Shown here one piece after another: positions 37,731 to 48,013 of a stretch of 64,000 nucleotides of DNA. The translations under genes were made by a program, and so were the position numbers. The stretch lies in the NCBI RefSeq assembly GCF_000757905.1, contig NZ_JRLH01000001.1. One strand, written 5' to 3'. How positions within the stretch are numbered: the stretch's first letter is position 1; every line of letters starts with the position of its first letter. The notes beneath the pieces were generated by a model. That model searched no databases, was not told the origin of the DNA, and worked only from the letters and a program-made list of their open reading frames with translations. This DNA is from Arsenophonus nilaparvatae. GTDB taxonomy: Bacteria > Pseudomonadota > Gammaproteobacteria > Enterobacterales > Enterobacteriaceae.

Positions 37731-38630
37731 ATGAATAATAGTTATATTGTGTTTCCTAATATTGATCCTGTTATATTCTCGATTGGTCCAGTAGCCCTTC
37801 ATTGGTATGGTTTGATGTATTTGGTGGGATTTGTTTTCGCTCTATGGTTGGCAAAACAGAGAGCCGGAAAAGCAAATAGTGGCTGGACCAAAAACGAAGT
37901 TGAAAATCTGCTCTATATTGGTTTCTTAGGTGTCTTTATCGGTGGACGTTTAGGCTATGTTTTATTTTATAATTTGCCGGCCTTCCTGAGCAATCCTTTG
38001 TATCTATTTAAAGTTTGGGACGGAGGAATGTCTTTTCATGGTGGGTTAATTGGTGTGATATGCGCTATGTGGTGGTATGCACGCAGAACTCATCGCCATT
38101 TTTTTCAAGTTGCCGATTTTGTTGCCCCATTAATCCCATTTGGATTAGGTATGGGACGTATTGGTAATTTTATTAATGGTGAACTTTGGGGACGTGTAAC
38201 ATTAGATACACCATGGGCAATGTTATTCCCAGGCTCACGAGCAGAAGACATTCAGATTGTTAGTCAAGACCCTTCTTTATTACCGATTTTAGAGCAGTAT
38301 GGCGTATTACCACGACACCCTTCCCAACTTTATGAGATGTTTTTTGAAGGGATCATTTTATTTATTATTTTGAATTTGTTTATTCGTAAACCACGCCCAA
38401 TGGGTAGTGTTTCAGGATTGTTTTTGATTGGTTATGGGGCTTTCCGTATTTTTGTTGAATTTTTCCGTCAGCCGGATGCGCAGTTGGGGCTATTTGGTGG
38501 TGTAAGTATGGGACAAATTTTGTCAGTCCCTATGATCATTATTGGTATTTTAATGATGATCTGGGCCTATAAGAAAGATAGCCATTGTACGGACTATTCC
38601 ATTACTAGCAAGGCAGAAAAGAGTAAGTAG
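37731..38630 (+). CDS. lgt: Prolipoprotein diacylglyceryl transferase
   Basis: Inner-membrane enzyme that adds diacylglycerol to the lipobox cysteine of prolipoproteins, essential in Gram-negative bacteria. It is 299 aa with about seven membrane segments. The family signature GRIGNFINGELWGR is present (about residues 143-156), as is HGGLIG. The ATG at 37731 is 5 bases after GGAGA and is chosen over the GTG at 37722. thyA follows after 66 bases, as in E. coli. YgiB in this window is a probable client. Confidence 0.96.
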   Translation: MNNSYIVFPNIDPVIFSIGPVALHWYGLMYLVGFVFALWLAKQRAGKANSGWTKNEVENLLYIGFLGVFIGGRLGYVLFYNLPAFLSNPLYLFKVWDGGMSFHGGLIGVICAMWWYARRTHRHFFQVADFVAPLIPFGLGMGRIGNFINGELWGRVTLDTPWAMLFPGSRAEDIQIVSQDPSLLPILEQYGVLPRHPSQLYEMFFEGIILFIILNLFIRKPRPMGSVSGLFLIGYGAFRIFVEFFRQPDAQLGLFGGVSMGQILSVPMIIIGILMMIWAYKKDSHCTDYSITSKAEKSK

Positions 38631-38696
38631 CAGAAAATTTTAATACAGTGTTTTTATTTATAGTATTAAATAATAGATTCTAAGCGAGTAATAATA

Positions 38697-39548
38697 ATGA
38701 AACAATATCTGGATTTATGTCAGCGTATTATTGATAAAGGTCAGTGGGTAGCAAATAAACGCACAGGAGTTCGGTGTTTAACGGTTATCAATGCTGATCT
38801 TGAATATGATGTCGCAAATAACCAGTTTCCTTTAATTACGACTCGCAAAAGTTTTTATAAAGCGGCTATTGCTGAATTATTAGGTTATCTAAGAGGTTAT
38901 TCTAACGCTGCACAATTTCGTGATATTGGCTGTAATACATGGAATGCCAATGCGAATGAAAATCAGGCATGGCTCAATAATCCGAACCGTAAAGGTGAAG
39001 ATGACATGGGACGAGTTTATGGTGTTCAGGGGCGTTCATGGCAACGGCCTAATGGTACTTATTTAGATCAGCTGCAAAAAGTTATTAGCAACCTTTCGGT
39101 AGGAGTAGATGATCGTGCCGAGATAATTACTTTTTACAATCCGGGTGAGTTTGAATTAGGTTGTTTACGTCCTTGCATGCATACGCACACTTTTTCTCTG
39201 CTAGCTGATACGCTTTATTTAACTTCATATCAACGTAGTTGTGATGTTCCTTTGGGACTAAACTTTAATCAAATTCAATGTTTTGTTTTACTGGCACTGG
39301 TTGCTCAGATCACGGGTCACAAACCAGGTAAGGCTTACCATAAGATAGTGAATGCTCACATTTATGAAAATCAACTTTCGATTATGCGTGATATCCAGTT
39401 GAAGCGTACTCCTTATTCTTTGCCGCAACTACGTATTAATCCTAATATTAAAACATTAAAAGATATTGAAACCTGGGTGACTAGTGATGATTTTGAAGTA
39501 ATTGGCTACCAATATCATGATGCAATTAAATATCCATTTACGGTATGA
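38697..39548 (+). CDS. thyA: Thymidylate synthase, long 283-aa form
   Basis: Makes dTMP from dUMP using methylene-tetrahydrofolate. The catalytic cysteine is Cys160 in CLRPCMH, and QRSCDVPLGLNFN is the dUMP-binding block. The protein is 283 aa against 264 in E. coli and differs strongly outside the core: it has an insertion around residues 85-105 (NANENQAWLNNPNRKGEDD) and YHKIVNAHIYENQ in place of the E. coli GGDTHLYSNH. This is the form I associate with Vibrio and similar genera, so it may be a different lineage at the same locus after lgt. Confidence 0.93.
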   Translation: MKQYLDLCQRIIDKGQWVANKRTGVRCLTVINADLEYDVANNQFPLITTRKSFYKAAIAELLGYLRGYSNAAQFRDIGCNTWNANANENQAWLNNPNRKGEDDMGRVYGVQGRSWQRPNGTYLDQLQKVISNLSVGVDDRAEIITFYNPGEFELGCLRPCMHTHTFSLLADTLYLTSYQRSCDVPLGLNFNQIQCFVLLALVAQITGHKPGKAYHKIVNAHIYENQLSIMRDIQLKRTPYSLPQLRINPNIKTLKDIETWVTSDDFEVIGYQYHDAIKYPFTV

Positions 39549-39663
39549 CATTTTTTATGGGTTGCTTTGATCATTAACATCAACAAGGTGACTACCATCT
39601 TATTTGCTGTTTTTAATTAATATTATGGTTTAATTAATAAATAGCTACTAAAAACATTAAAAT

Positions 39664-39700
39664 CTGGGAGGCGTTTCTATCTTTGCTCCCCAGTTTTTTG
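39664..39700 (+). terminator. Probable terminator of thyA
   Basis: A GC-rich stem (CTGGGAG at 39664-39670 with CTCCCCAG at 39686-39693, one bulged C) has a 15-base loop and is followed by six T. Confidence 0.7.
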
Positions 39701-39815
39701 TAATACCAATTTTTTAATAGATCTGTTTCCCTTCTATCTTATTTGATCATTTATTTTTTTATCCTAAATACATAACAATAGTTTGCATTAATTGTGCTAC
39801 ATATGGCAAAAATAT

Positions 39816-40295
39816 ATGCGCCAACAAGGGTTCACTCTGCTTGAAATTATGATTGCGATTGCCATAGCAGCCTTGATTGTTGTTGTTAGCATTAAGGGGT
39901 GGCGAAATTATCAACAAAAAATACATTTAATTGTTGTTACGCAAAAAGTTGCTGCTTTTATTGCCCGTCATCAAATGCAGGCGGCTTATTTGAATCAAGA
40001 GAGGCAATTGATAGTTCAAACGGATAAAACTTCAAATTGGATGCTGATAGTTGCAATTAAAGGTAAAAAAGATACCCAGCAAAGTACAGAGATGAAGTGG
40101 ATTAATAGGCATAATGAAGTAGTGTTGCATAATTACAGTCGAATATCGACCTTGTTGCTAGGTAAAAGAGGAACGGCATTACCGACAACTTTACGTTTTA
40201 GCAATCAATCAGCAGAGATCTCGATCATTATTTCGGGTTTGGGACGAGTGCGTTTATGTAGTAATCAAAGGCTGGGGGGAATAGCTAAATGCTAA
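39816..40295 (+). CDS. ppdA: Minor pseudopilin PpdA (prepilin peptidase-dependent protein)
   Basis: A type IV pilin-like protein of 159 aa. The prepilin peptidase site is MRQQG-FTLLE with the conserved Glu at +5, followed by a hydrophobic helix (about residues 6-27). The ATG at 39816 gives the short basic leader expected of prepilins; the upstream start at 39792 would add an atypical extension. It is the first gene of ppdA-ppdB-ygdB-ppdC-recC, as in E. coli. Such minor pilins initiate assembly of pilus-like fibres; pilus or secretion machinery is not in the window. Confidence 0.88.
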   Translation: MRQQGFTLLEIMIAIAIAALIVVVSIKGWRNYQQKIHLIVVTQKVAAFIARHQMQAAYLNQERQLIVQTDKTSNWMLIVAIKGKKDTQQSTEMKWINRHNEVVLHNYSRISTLLLGKRGTALPTTLRFSNQSAEISIIISGLGRVRLCSNQRLGGIAKC

Positions 40296-40891
40296 ATAAA
40301 CACATTTCTTTTAATTGTAAGCAACAAGGTTTTTCTCTGATAGAAGTCCTAATCAGCTTAGTAATAAGTAGTATTGTTTTTCTCGCTATCATAACGCTAT
40401 ATCCATTACTGACGCAGCAAATCAATCGATTATATCAAGCTTATCATCTTGATATTGTGGCGAGACAATTCTTATTAATGTTGGAAAAAGATGTTCGACG
40501 TTCAGGTTATTGTTTTGGTAATTGTGTCGGAGTGGCATTGAAAATTAGTGAAAAACGAGGCGAGGCAAAGCATTCCTGTATTCATCTTATTTACGATTAC
40601 AATTTAGATGGCAAATGGCAAAAAGCAACAGATGAGACTTCTGATTTCTTTATCTATCGTATTCATCGAGGTAAGCTGGAAATACACCGTAGCGGAGTAG
40701 ATTGTGAAGGGCAAGGATGGATAAACCTATTTGATCCCAAACAGATAATAGTTTCACAATTTGCTTTAAAAGAGGTGATCATGGATGAAAAACGTTTTTT
40801 AGCTGTATTTTTAAGTCTATCTCCGCGAGCATATCCAGATCTATTAAGGGAATACCAACTAAAAATTTATTTAAGAAATCAATCGATATGA
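40289..40891 (+). CDS. ppdB: Minor pseudopilin PpdB
   Basis: The 200-aa pilin-like protein has the prepilin site KQQG-FSLIE near residues 11-19 and a following hydrophobic helix (LISLVISSIVFLAIITL). Its cysteine-containing C-terminal domain resembles PilW/PpdB types. It overlaps ppdA by 7 bases and ygdB by 4, so the genes are probably translated together. Confidence 0.86.
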   Translation: MLNKHISFNCKQQGFSLIEVLISLVISSIVFLAIITLYPLLTQQINRLYQAYHLDIVARQFLLMLEKDVRRSGYCFGNCVGVALKISEKRGEAKHSCIHLIYDYNLDGKWQKATDETSDFFIYRIHRGKLEIHRSGVDCEGQGWINLFDPKQIIVSQFALKEVIMDEKRFLAVFLSLSPRAYPDLLREYQLKIYLRNQSI

Positions 40892-41355
40892 AACAGATAA
40901 ATTGGTTTTTTCCTCACAAATTTGAACAGCAAGGGAGCGTTTTATTAATGGCAATAATAATGCTTATTTCTATGAGTTTATTAATGTTAAAAGCGTTGCA
41001 TCATCATCAGAATAATATATTGCAGATGTTGGAAAGTGAACGAAGTTATTGGCTCTTTTTTGAGCAAGCTGAGTCTGCATTGGCTTGGGGAAAATATCAA
41101 CCTTGGGTTATGACTAAGGAAAAAAATACCTCATGGTCTTGTCTGCAACCGTTAGGCGCTAATTTTAAAAGTTGTTTGCGTTACTATAAAAATGATTATT
41201 ATCTATTAGCTGGCCATGCTTATTTTGAGGGTAAAGCTATATTTACACTTTATCAATGGCTTAAGAAAGATAAAAATGCCATATCTGGTTTTGTTCCTCT
41301 AAAACAGGGATGGTTGGATTTTTGTCCAGTTAAAAGAGTGGAATTTTGTCAATGA
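40888..41355 (+). CDS. ygdB: DUF2509 family protein YgdB
   Basis: The 155-aa protein (135 in E. coli) has an N-terminal hydrophobic helix after EQQG (about residues 16-35) but lacks the +5 Glu of classical pilins, as does E. coli YgdB. Conserved features are ESALAWGK and the C-terminal GWLDFCPVK. It belongs to the minor-pseudopilin cluster and overlaps both neighbours by 4 bases (ATGA). Confidence 0.85.
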   Translation: MKQINWFFPHKFEQQGSVLLMAIIMLISMSLLMLKALHHHQNNILQMLESERSYWLFFEQAESALAWGKYQPWVMTKEKNTSWSCLQPLGANFKSCLRYYKNDYYLLAGHAYFEGKAIFTLYQWLKKDKNAISGFVPLKQGWLDFCPVKRVEFCQ

Positions 41356-41744
41356 AAAATTCTAAGCCTAACAGGCAATCTGGAATGGCAATAACCGAAG
41401 TTATGGTAGCTATAGCCTTATTTGCTATTTCAGCTATCGCATTAATAAAATATGTTCATAATCTAATGGCTGGATTTTCTCTCGCATGGCAAAAAACACA
41501 GCAATTTCGCATGATGCACACTTTTTTTGAAAGTGGAGAAGCGATGCTAGGCATTGACTCTATTAGTGCCGATATAACAAATAATATGCCTAAAAATATT
41601 GATTTATCATATCGTTACGTGAACATTACAGATAATTGTAAGCAGATATTAGTTACATTTAAGATGCCTTATAACCAATTAACTGCTGCATCAAGGTGGT
41701 ACTGTTCGTCAGGAAAAGATTATGCTACAAATTTATCATTCTAA
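41352..41744 (+). CDS. ppdC: Minor pseudopilin PpdC
   Basis: The 130-aa pilin-like protein has the prepilin site RQSG-MAITE near residues 10-16 and a hydrophobic helix (VMVAIALFAISAIALI). The ATG at 41352 overlaps the ygdB stop (ATGA); a TTG at 41346 is also in frame but less likely. Its end overlaps the start of recC by 23 bases, coupling the pilin genes to recombination genes. Confidence 0.86.
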   Translation: MKNSKPNRQSGMAITEVMVAIALFAISAIALIKYVHNLMAGFSLAWQKTQQFRMMHTFFESGEAMLGIDSISADITNNMPKNIDLSYRYVNITDNCKQILVTFKMPYNQLTAASRWYCSSGKDYATNLSF

Positions 41745-44700
41745 TCAATTAGATATTCACAAAGAGCTTATTTCTAGTTTGATCAAAAATAATCCCTTGA
41801 CCCAGCCGTTTGAGCAAGAAATTATTTTGGTTCAAAGTCCAGGTATGTCGCAATGGCTACAAATAGAGCTTGCGCAAAGCTTGGGAATTGCCGCTAACAT
41901 TTCTTTTCCGCTACCGGCAACTTTTATTTGGGACATGTTTACTCGGGTTTTATCTGATATCCCATCAGAGAGTGCTTTTACCAAAAAGGCAATGACTTGG
42001 AAATTAATGACAATTTTACCTTCCTTGCTACAAGAACCTGAATTCAAGCCTCTTAGACAATATCTTAATGAGGATATGGGTAAACGTAAGTTGTATCAGT
42101 TATCAGCTCGGATTGCGGATCTGTTTGACCAATATTTAGTTTACCGTCCCCAATGGTTAGAAAGCTGGCGTAAAAAACAACTAATTGAGGGCTTAAGTGA
42201 TAATCAGCAATGGCAAAAACGTCTTTGGTTAGCGTTGACAGAGTATACGGAAAAGCTTAATCAATCTAAATGGCATCGGGCAAATCTCTATCAACAATTT
42301 ATACAAAGTTTGCATGCTAATCTGCCTTCACATATTAGGTTGCCGAAACGTGTATTTATCTGTGGTATCGCCGCATTACCTCCGGTTTATTTGCAGGCAT
42401 TAAATGCCCTTGGCCAGCATATTGATATTCATTTAATGTTTACTAATCCATGTCGTTATTATTGGGGAGATATTCAGAGCTATGCTTCTTTGGCAAAACT
42501 TGAACGACGCAAGTTAAAAAATTATCGAAATAACCATGAAATTGCGCGTTTCAAGGGAGAAAGTTCGCCTGATACGTTATTTAATCAACAAGGTGAACAA
42601 TTTCTAACTAATCCGCTATTAGCTTCTTGGGGTAAATTAGGCCGTGACAACCTCTATTTTCTGTCTCAGTTGGAGCTATCTAATAAAGTTGCTGCCTTTG
42701 TAGATTTACCACGTGATTGTTTGTTGCACCAAGTGCAGCGAGATATTTTAGATTTAGAAGATCATGCGCAACTTGGTTTAACCGAAGCGAGTTATAATAA
42801 TAGTCTTTCAAAAAGACAATTAAGCAAACAAGATAAATCATTGACATTTCATTCATGCCATAGCCCACAACGTGAAATTGAAGTATTGCAAGATTATTTA
42901 TTGGGCCTCTTTGAAGACGATCCAAATCTAACACCCAAAGATATAATTGTAATGGTGGCAGATATTGATAGTTACGCACCTTATATCCAAGCGGTGTTTA
43001 GTCATGTGTCCCCTGAACGTCGGTTACCTTTTTCTATTTCAGATAGAAAAGCCAGGCAGGTACATCCTATTTTGCAAGCTTTTATTTCGTTACTTGATTT
43101 ACCCCAAAGTCGTTTTACCACAGAACAAGTATTAGCTTTATTAGAAGTGCCAGCACTGGCTCGTCGATTTTCTATTTACGATGATGAATTACTTTTATTG
43201 CGACGGTGGATTAACGAATCAGGTATCCGTTGGGGACTTGATGATGAAAACATTGCAATGCTGGAATTACCAGCAACAGGGCAAAATACCTGGGCTTTTG
43301 GTTTAAATAGAATGTTGCTTGGTTATGTGATGGATAGTCATGTAGGGACTTGGAATAAAATTTTGCCTTATGATGAATGCACAGGGTTATCTGCGAAATT
43401 AGCTGGGCAGCTTGCCGCATTTATTGATTCATTGGCTAGTTGGAGAAGTAAACTTAATCAGGAAAGAAAATTGTCAGAATGGTTGCCATTATGTCAATGC
43501 CTGTTAGATGCTTTTTTTGAGACTGATGAACAAATTGAAGCGATATTCATATTTATGCTCCAGCAATGGCAAAAAACGATTGAGACTGGAATAGTGGCAA
43601 AATATGAAGAAATAGTTCCTCTATCGCTTATTCGTGATGAATTAGCAACCTGTTTTGATGATGAAAAGATCAGTCAACGTTTTCTTGCAGGGGCAATTAA
43701 TTTTTGTACTCTAATGCCTATGCGTTCTATTCCTTTTAAGGTTGTGTGTTTATTAGGTATGAACGACAGGATATATCCACGATCAATACCTCCACTGGGT
43801 TTTGATTTAATGGCTGAGCAGCCACAACGTGGTGACAGAAAGCGTCGGGATGATGATCGCTATCTATTTTTGGAAGCTTTAAATTCCGCTTCTCAACTAT
43901 TTTATGTTAGCTATATTGGGCATGCTATACGTGACAATCAAGCACATAATTCTTCGGTGCTAGTAAATGAATTACTTGATTATATTAGCCAAAGTTTTTG
44001 TTTAGAGGGTGATGAACATTTAAATATTGATCTTAGTGCTGATAGAGTAAAAGAACATATAGTGATTAAACATACGCGAGTACCTTTTGCGACAGAGAAT
44101 TATTTGCCTAATAGCATTCATCAGAGTTATGCCAGTGAATGGTTATCAGCAGCCAGAAAACAAGGTAATCCACGGCCTGAATTCTGTACTCCGTTAATGC
44201 CAATGATAGAACATGACAATGAAATATTATTAGAGCAGTTACTCTCTTTTTATCGACACCCGATCCGGGCTTTTTTTCAACAAAGGTTAAAAGTTAATTT
44301 TTTTATTGAAGAAGTACAATTACCGGAGGATGAGCCTTTTATTGTAAATAATTTACAACGATATAAATATAATGAACGCTTACTTAAGGCGATGATTTAT
44401 GAAGAGTCACTGGAGGAGCTGTTAACGACTTTGCGTGCAACGGGTGGATTACCGGCAGAATATTTTGGTCAAATTTATTGGGAAAAACAGATCCAAGATA
44501 TGCAGCCATTAGCTGATAAAGTAAAGATAAATTGTCATGAATATTTTAATAAACTATTCATCGAACCTTTTGAGAATATTTGTTTGGCTGGACAATTACG
44601 AAATATTCAGCAAAACGGTATTATTCGTTATCGTCCTGCAAATTTAACGATTAATGATGGTTTATCTCTATGGATAGAACATTTAATTTTTTGTTTAACC

Positions 44701-45114
44701 GTTAGATCTGGTGAAAGTTACTATTGGGGAAGAGATAATAGTGAATGGTGTTTTGAGTCAGTGGACAAATATCAGGCGAAAGTATATTTACAACAGCTCA
44801 TTAATGGTTATCAAGAGGGGATGAATTCGCCATTACCACTTTTTAATAAAAGTGGCTGGAATTGGTTAATGTCATGCTATAACAAAAAAAGTGAACAATT
44901 TGATTTTGAGTCTGAGGCTGTTTTGCAAAAAGCAAAAATGCAGCTTATCCACTCCTTACAAGGTACCTATAATCAGCCAGGTGAAATGGAAGATAGCTAT
45001 ATTGGTCGTGCTTTCAGTAAAATAGATAGTAATTTGCTTGAAACAATACAAAAAAAGGCACGTACTTATTTATTGCCAATGGCAATCTATAGAAAAAATA
45101 AAAAGAGGATGTAA
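41722..45114 (+). CDS. recC: Exodeoxyribonuclease V subunit gamma (RecC)
   Basis: RecC is the 1130-aa scaffold of RecBCD (1122 in E. coli). It splits the duplex, feeds strands to the RecB and RecD motors and reads Chi. The N terminus MLQIYHSNQLDIHKELI and blocks such as VQSPGMSQWLQIELA and LLGMNDRIYPRS are family features. The ATG is preceded by AGGA inside ppdC. Order recC-ptrA-recB-recD is as in E. coli. Confidence 0.97.
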   Translation: MLQIYHSNQLDIHKELISSLIKNNPLTQPFEQEIILVQSPGMSQWLQIELAQSLGIAANISFPLPATFIWDMFTRVLSDIPSESAFTKKAMTWKLMTILPSLLQEPEFKPLRQYLNEDMGKRKLYQLSARIADLFDQYLVYRPQWLESWRKKQLIEGLSDNQQWQKRLWLALTEYTEKLNQSKWHRANLYQQFIQSLHANLPSHIRLPKRVFICGIAALPPVYLQALNALGQHIDIHLMFTNPCRYYWGDIQSYASLAKLERRKLKNYRNNHEIARFKGESSPDTLFNQQGEQFLTNPLLASWGKLGRDNLYFLSQLELSNKVAAFVDLPRDCLLHQVQRDILDLEDHAQLGLTEASYNNSLSKRQLSKQDKSLTFHSCHSPQREIEVLQDYLLGLFEDDPNLTPKDIIVMVADIDSYAPYIQAVFSHVSPERRLPFSISDRKARQVHPILQAFISLLDLPQSRFTTEQVLALLEVPALARRFSIYDDELLLLRRWINESGIRWGLDDENIAMLELPATGQNTWAFGLNRMLLGYVMDSHVGTWNKILPYDECTGLSAKLAGQLAAFIDSLASWRSKLNQERKLSEWLPLCQCLLDAFFETDEQIEAIFIFMLQQWQKTIETGIVAKYEEIVPLSLIRDELATCFDDEKISQRFLAGAINFCTLMPMRSIPFKVVCLLGMNDRIYPRSIPPLGFDLMAEQPQRGDRKRRDDDRYLFLEALNSASQLFYVSYIGHAIRDNQAHNSSVLVNELLDYISQSFCLEGDEHLNIDLSADRVKEHIVIKHTRVPFATENYLPNSIHQSYASEWLSAARKQGNPRPEFCTPLMPMIEHDNEILLEQLLSFYRHPIRAFFQQRLKVNFFIEEVQLPEDEPFIVNNLQRYKYNERLLKAMIYEESLEELLTTLRATGGLPAEYFGQIYWEKQIQDMQPLADKVKINCHEYFNKLFIEPFENICLAGQLRNIQQNGIIRYRPANLTINDGLSLWIEHLIFCLTVRSGESYYWGRDNSEWCFESVDKYQAKVYLQQLINGYQEGMNSPLPLFNKSGWNWLMSCYNKKSEQFDFESEAVLQKAKMQLIHSLQGTYNQPGEMEDSYIGRAFSKIDSNLLETIQKKARTYLLPMAIYRKNKKRM

Positions 45115-45118
45115 TAAG

Positions 45119-48013
45119 ATGCTTAAAGTAACAAGGGTTGTTATGAAAAACATGATAGTCGTGCTCTTATTACTATTTGGTACGGTAAGTTTTGCTAAGC
45201 AGAATTGGCAAGTTTTGCCTGATAGGATAAACAAAAGTGAAAAAGATACTCGAGGGTATCAGGCGATAAAACTTTCTAATAATATGATTGTATTGCTAAT
45301 ATCTGATCCGAAGGCCAGTAAATCATTAGCTGCGGTTACCTTACCAGTTGGCACAATGGAAAGTCCTGATCAACAACTTGGTTTGGCACATTACCTTGAA
45401 CACATGGTATTGATGGGCTCTAAACGCTATCCTGAGTCAGGTGAAATATCAGAATTTTTGCAAAAACATGGTGGCAATCATAATGCTAGTACGGCTTCTA
45501 ATCTTACTGCTTACTATTTAGAAGTTGAAAATGGTGCTTTAAAAGCAGCCACAGATCGCTTGGCAAGTGCATTAGCCGAGCCATTACTTGATCCTAAAAA
45601 TGCCGATCGAGAACGTAATGCAGTCAATGCAGAATTAACAATGGCACGTGCTCGCGATGAAATGCGATTATGGCAAGTGCGTTCTGAAACACTTAATCCG
45701 GCTCATCCTAATTCACGTTTTTCTGGTGGGAATTTAGAAACCTTAAGCGATAAGCCTGGTAGCCATTTACAGACTGAGCTCAAGAATTTTTATTATCGCT
45801 ATTACTCAGCTAATTTAATGAAAGGTATTTTGTATGGCAATGACTCATTGAGTCAATTAGCCAAAATCGCAGCTGAAACTTTTGGTCGTATTCCAAATCG
45901 AAAGGCTATTGTTCCTGAAATAACGGTACCCGCTATAACCGATAAAGAAAAAGGAATAATAATTCATTATGTGCCAGCACAACCTAAAAAAGTTCTGCAA
46001 CTTGAATTTAGTATTGCAAATAATTTATCAGAATTTCGCAGTAAGTCAGATGAATATATTGGCTATTTGATAGGAAATCGAAGTCAAAATACCCTTGCTG
46101 ATTGGTTACTAAAGAATGGTCTTGCTGAAGAGATTAATGTTGACGTTGTACCAGATGTTGATCGTAATAATGGCATTTTTTCAATAAACGTTTTATTAAC
46201 GGATAAGGGATTGGGAAATAGAGATAAGATTATTGCGGCAATATTTTCCTATATTGATTTATTAAAAGAACAAGGTATTAAGAGTGGCTATTTTAACGAG
46301 ATCGCTAATGTTCTGAAGCTTTCATTTCAACATAATTCTATTGTTCGTGATATGAATTATATTCAGCAACTATCTAATCAAATGTTGAATATCCCAATTG
46401 CACATGTGCTTGATGCTAATTACATTGCTGATCGCTTTGATCCAAAAGCAATAAGCAGCCGTTTAGCAGAATTAACTCCCTATAATGCCAGAATTTGGTT
46501 TATCGCACCGAATGAACCACATAATAAAGAAGCCTATTTTCTCAATGCTCCTTATCAAGTTGATAAAATTAACAGCCAACAATATCAACGATGGTCTGAA
46601 TTAAAAAAAGCAATGCATTTTTCGTTACCTGAATTGAACCCTTATATTGCTGATGATTTTTCTTTAATTAAAAGTTCTCGTCATTATCAGCATCCAGAAT
46701 TGGTATATGAGCAAGGAAATGTGCGGGTAGTCTATATGCCAAGTCAATATTTTGCTGATGAACCTAAAGGTGGGATTGCGATAGATTTACGTAATGAGCA
46801 GAGCAGTAAAACGGCAAAAGCTCAAGTTAGTGCAGCGTTATTAGAATACCTAGCCTCTTTAAAATTGTCTCAATTAAGTTACCAAGCTTCCGTCGCCGGA
46901 ATGGAACTGGTGGTATCTTCAAATTTAGGCCTGCAATTGAAAACCAGTGGTTATACTCAACATCTAGCGGAATTGACGACAAAAATGGTTAAGGAATTTC
47001 TTACCTTCACAATTTCTGCTGACGAAGTTACACAAGCAAAATCATGGTATAGGGAACAGCTTGAAGTTAGCAATAATCTTAAAGCCTTTGAGTTGGCAAT
47101 ACAGCCGAAACAACGTTTAGAAAAAGTACCTTATTTTGAGCAAGAACAGCGCTTGAAGGCCCTGGAAACGATCACAGCAAATGACATCCTAAACTACCGT
47201 CAAGAGACTATTGACAATGCTGCTTTACAAGCGATTGTATTCGGCAATCTAACACAAAAGCAAGGCATTGATATTATTAAGTCTATTGCTCATTTATTGA
47301 ATAATAAAGGCAAGAATTGGTGGAGAGGGGATATTATTGTTGTTGATAAACAGCATAAAGTAAATTTCCAACATCAGGCAAATAGTACAGATAATGCGTT
47401 AGCAGAAATATTTATTCCGACAGGATATGATCGTTATAGTGGATTTGTCTTATCAAATATTTTGGCCAATATTTTACATCCTTGGTTTTTTGAGCAACTT
47501 AGGACGCAAGAACAATTAGGCTATGCTGTTTTTGCCTTTACTACTAGCCTTGGTGAGCAATGGGGATTAGGTTTTTTATTGCAAAGTAATAATAAAACCC
47601 CTGCGTATTTGAATACACGCTATCAAAACTTTTATCAATTAGCCTTTAAAAAATTAAATGCAATGCCAAAAAAAGAATTTGAGCAATACAAAAAGGCACT
47701 ATTGACGGAAATGGAACAGCCTCCGCAAACTTTTTATGAGGAGATAGATCGTTTTTTACCAGATTTTGCGAGGAATGATTTTGCTTTTGATAGCAGAAAA
47801 AAATTAATCAAAGTATTGAAAACGGTTACACAGCAAGATCTATTAACTTTTTATAACAATGCCGTTTTGCAACAAACAGGTTTAGCTTTTGTTTCACAAA
47901 TTATTGCAAAAGAGGTTAATAAAGAAGGCTATGCTCAATTGAAAGATTGGATAACTTATCCGACTGCATCTGAATTACAAAAGATTTTGCCAATTGAGGT
48001 AGATGCGAAGTGA
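45119..48013 (+). CDS. ptrA: Protease III (pitrilysin)
   Basis: Periplasmic zinc metalloprotease of the M16 family that degrades small peptides. The 964-aa precursor (962 in E. coli) has a signal peptide ending near SFA-KQNW. The inverted zinc motif HYLEH, with HxxEH spacing, and the downstream Glu in RNAVNAELTMARARDEMR are intact. The open frame extends back to 45038, but the ATG at 45119 follows GAGG and gives a proper signal peptide. It lies between recC and recB; its stop overlaps the recB GTG. Confidence 0.96.
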   Translation: MLKVTRVVMKNMIVVLLLLFGTVSFAKQNWQVLPDRINKSEKDTRGYQAIKLSNNMIVLLISDPKASKSLAAVTLPVGTMESPDQQLGLAHYLEHMVLMGSKRYPESGEISEFLQKHGGNHNASTASNLTAYYLEVENGALKAATDRLASALAEPLLDPKNADRERNAVNAELTMARARDEMRLWQVRSETLNPAHPNSRFSGGNLETLSDKPGSHLQTELKNFYYRYYSANLMKGILYGNDSLSQLAKIAAETFGRIPNRKAIVPEITVPAITDKEKGIIIHYVPAQPKKVLQLEFSIANNLSEFRSKSDEYIGYLIGNRSQNTLADWLLKNGLAEEINVDVVPDVDRNNGIFSINVLLTDKGLGNRDKIIAAIFSYIDLLKEQGIKSGYFNEIANVLKLSFQHNSIVRDMNYIQQLSNQMLNIPIAHVLDANYIADRFDPKAISSRLAELTPYNARIWFIAPNEPHNKEAYFLNAPYQVDKINSQQYQRWSELKKAMHFSLPELNPYIADDFSLIKSSRHYQHPELVYEQGNVRVVYMPSQYFADEPKGGIAIDLRNEQSSKTAKAQVSAALLEYLASLKLSQLSYQASVAGMELVVSSNLGLQLKTSGYTQHLAELTTKMVKEFLTFTISADEVTQAKSWYREQLEVSNNLKAFELAIQPKQRLEKVPYFEQEQRLKALETITANDILNYRQETIDNAALQAIVFGNLTQKQGIDIIKSIAHLLNNKGKNWWRGDIIVVDKQHKVNFQHQANSTDNALAEIFIPTGYDRYSGFVLSNILANILHPWFFEQLRTQEQLGYAVFAFTTSLGEQWGLGFLLQSNNKTPAYLNTRYQNFYQLAFKKLNAMPKKEFEQYKKALLTEMEQPPQTFYEEIDRFLPDFARNDFAFDSRKKLIKVLKTVTQQDLLTFYNNAVLQQTGLAFVSQIIAKEVNKEGYAQLKDWITYPTASELQKILPIEVDAK

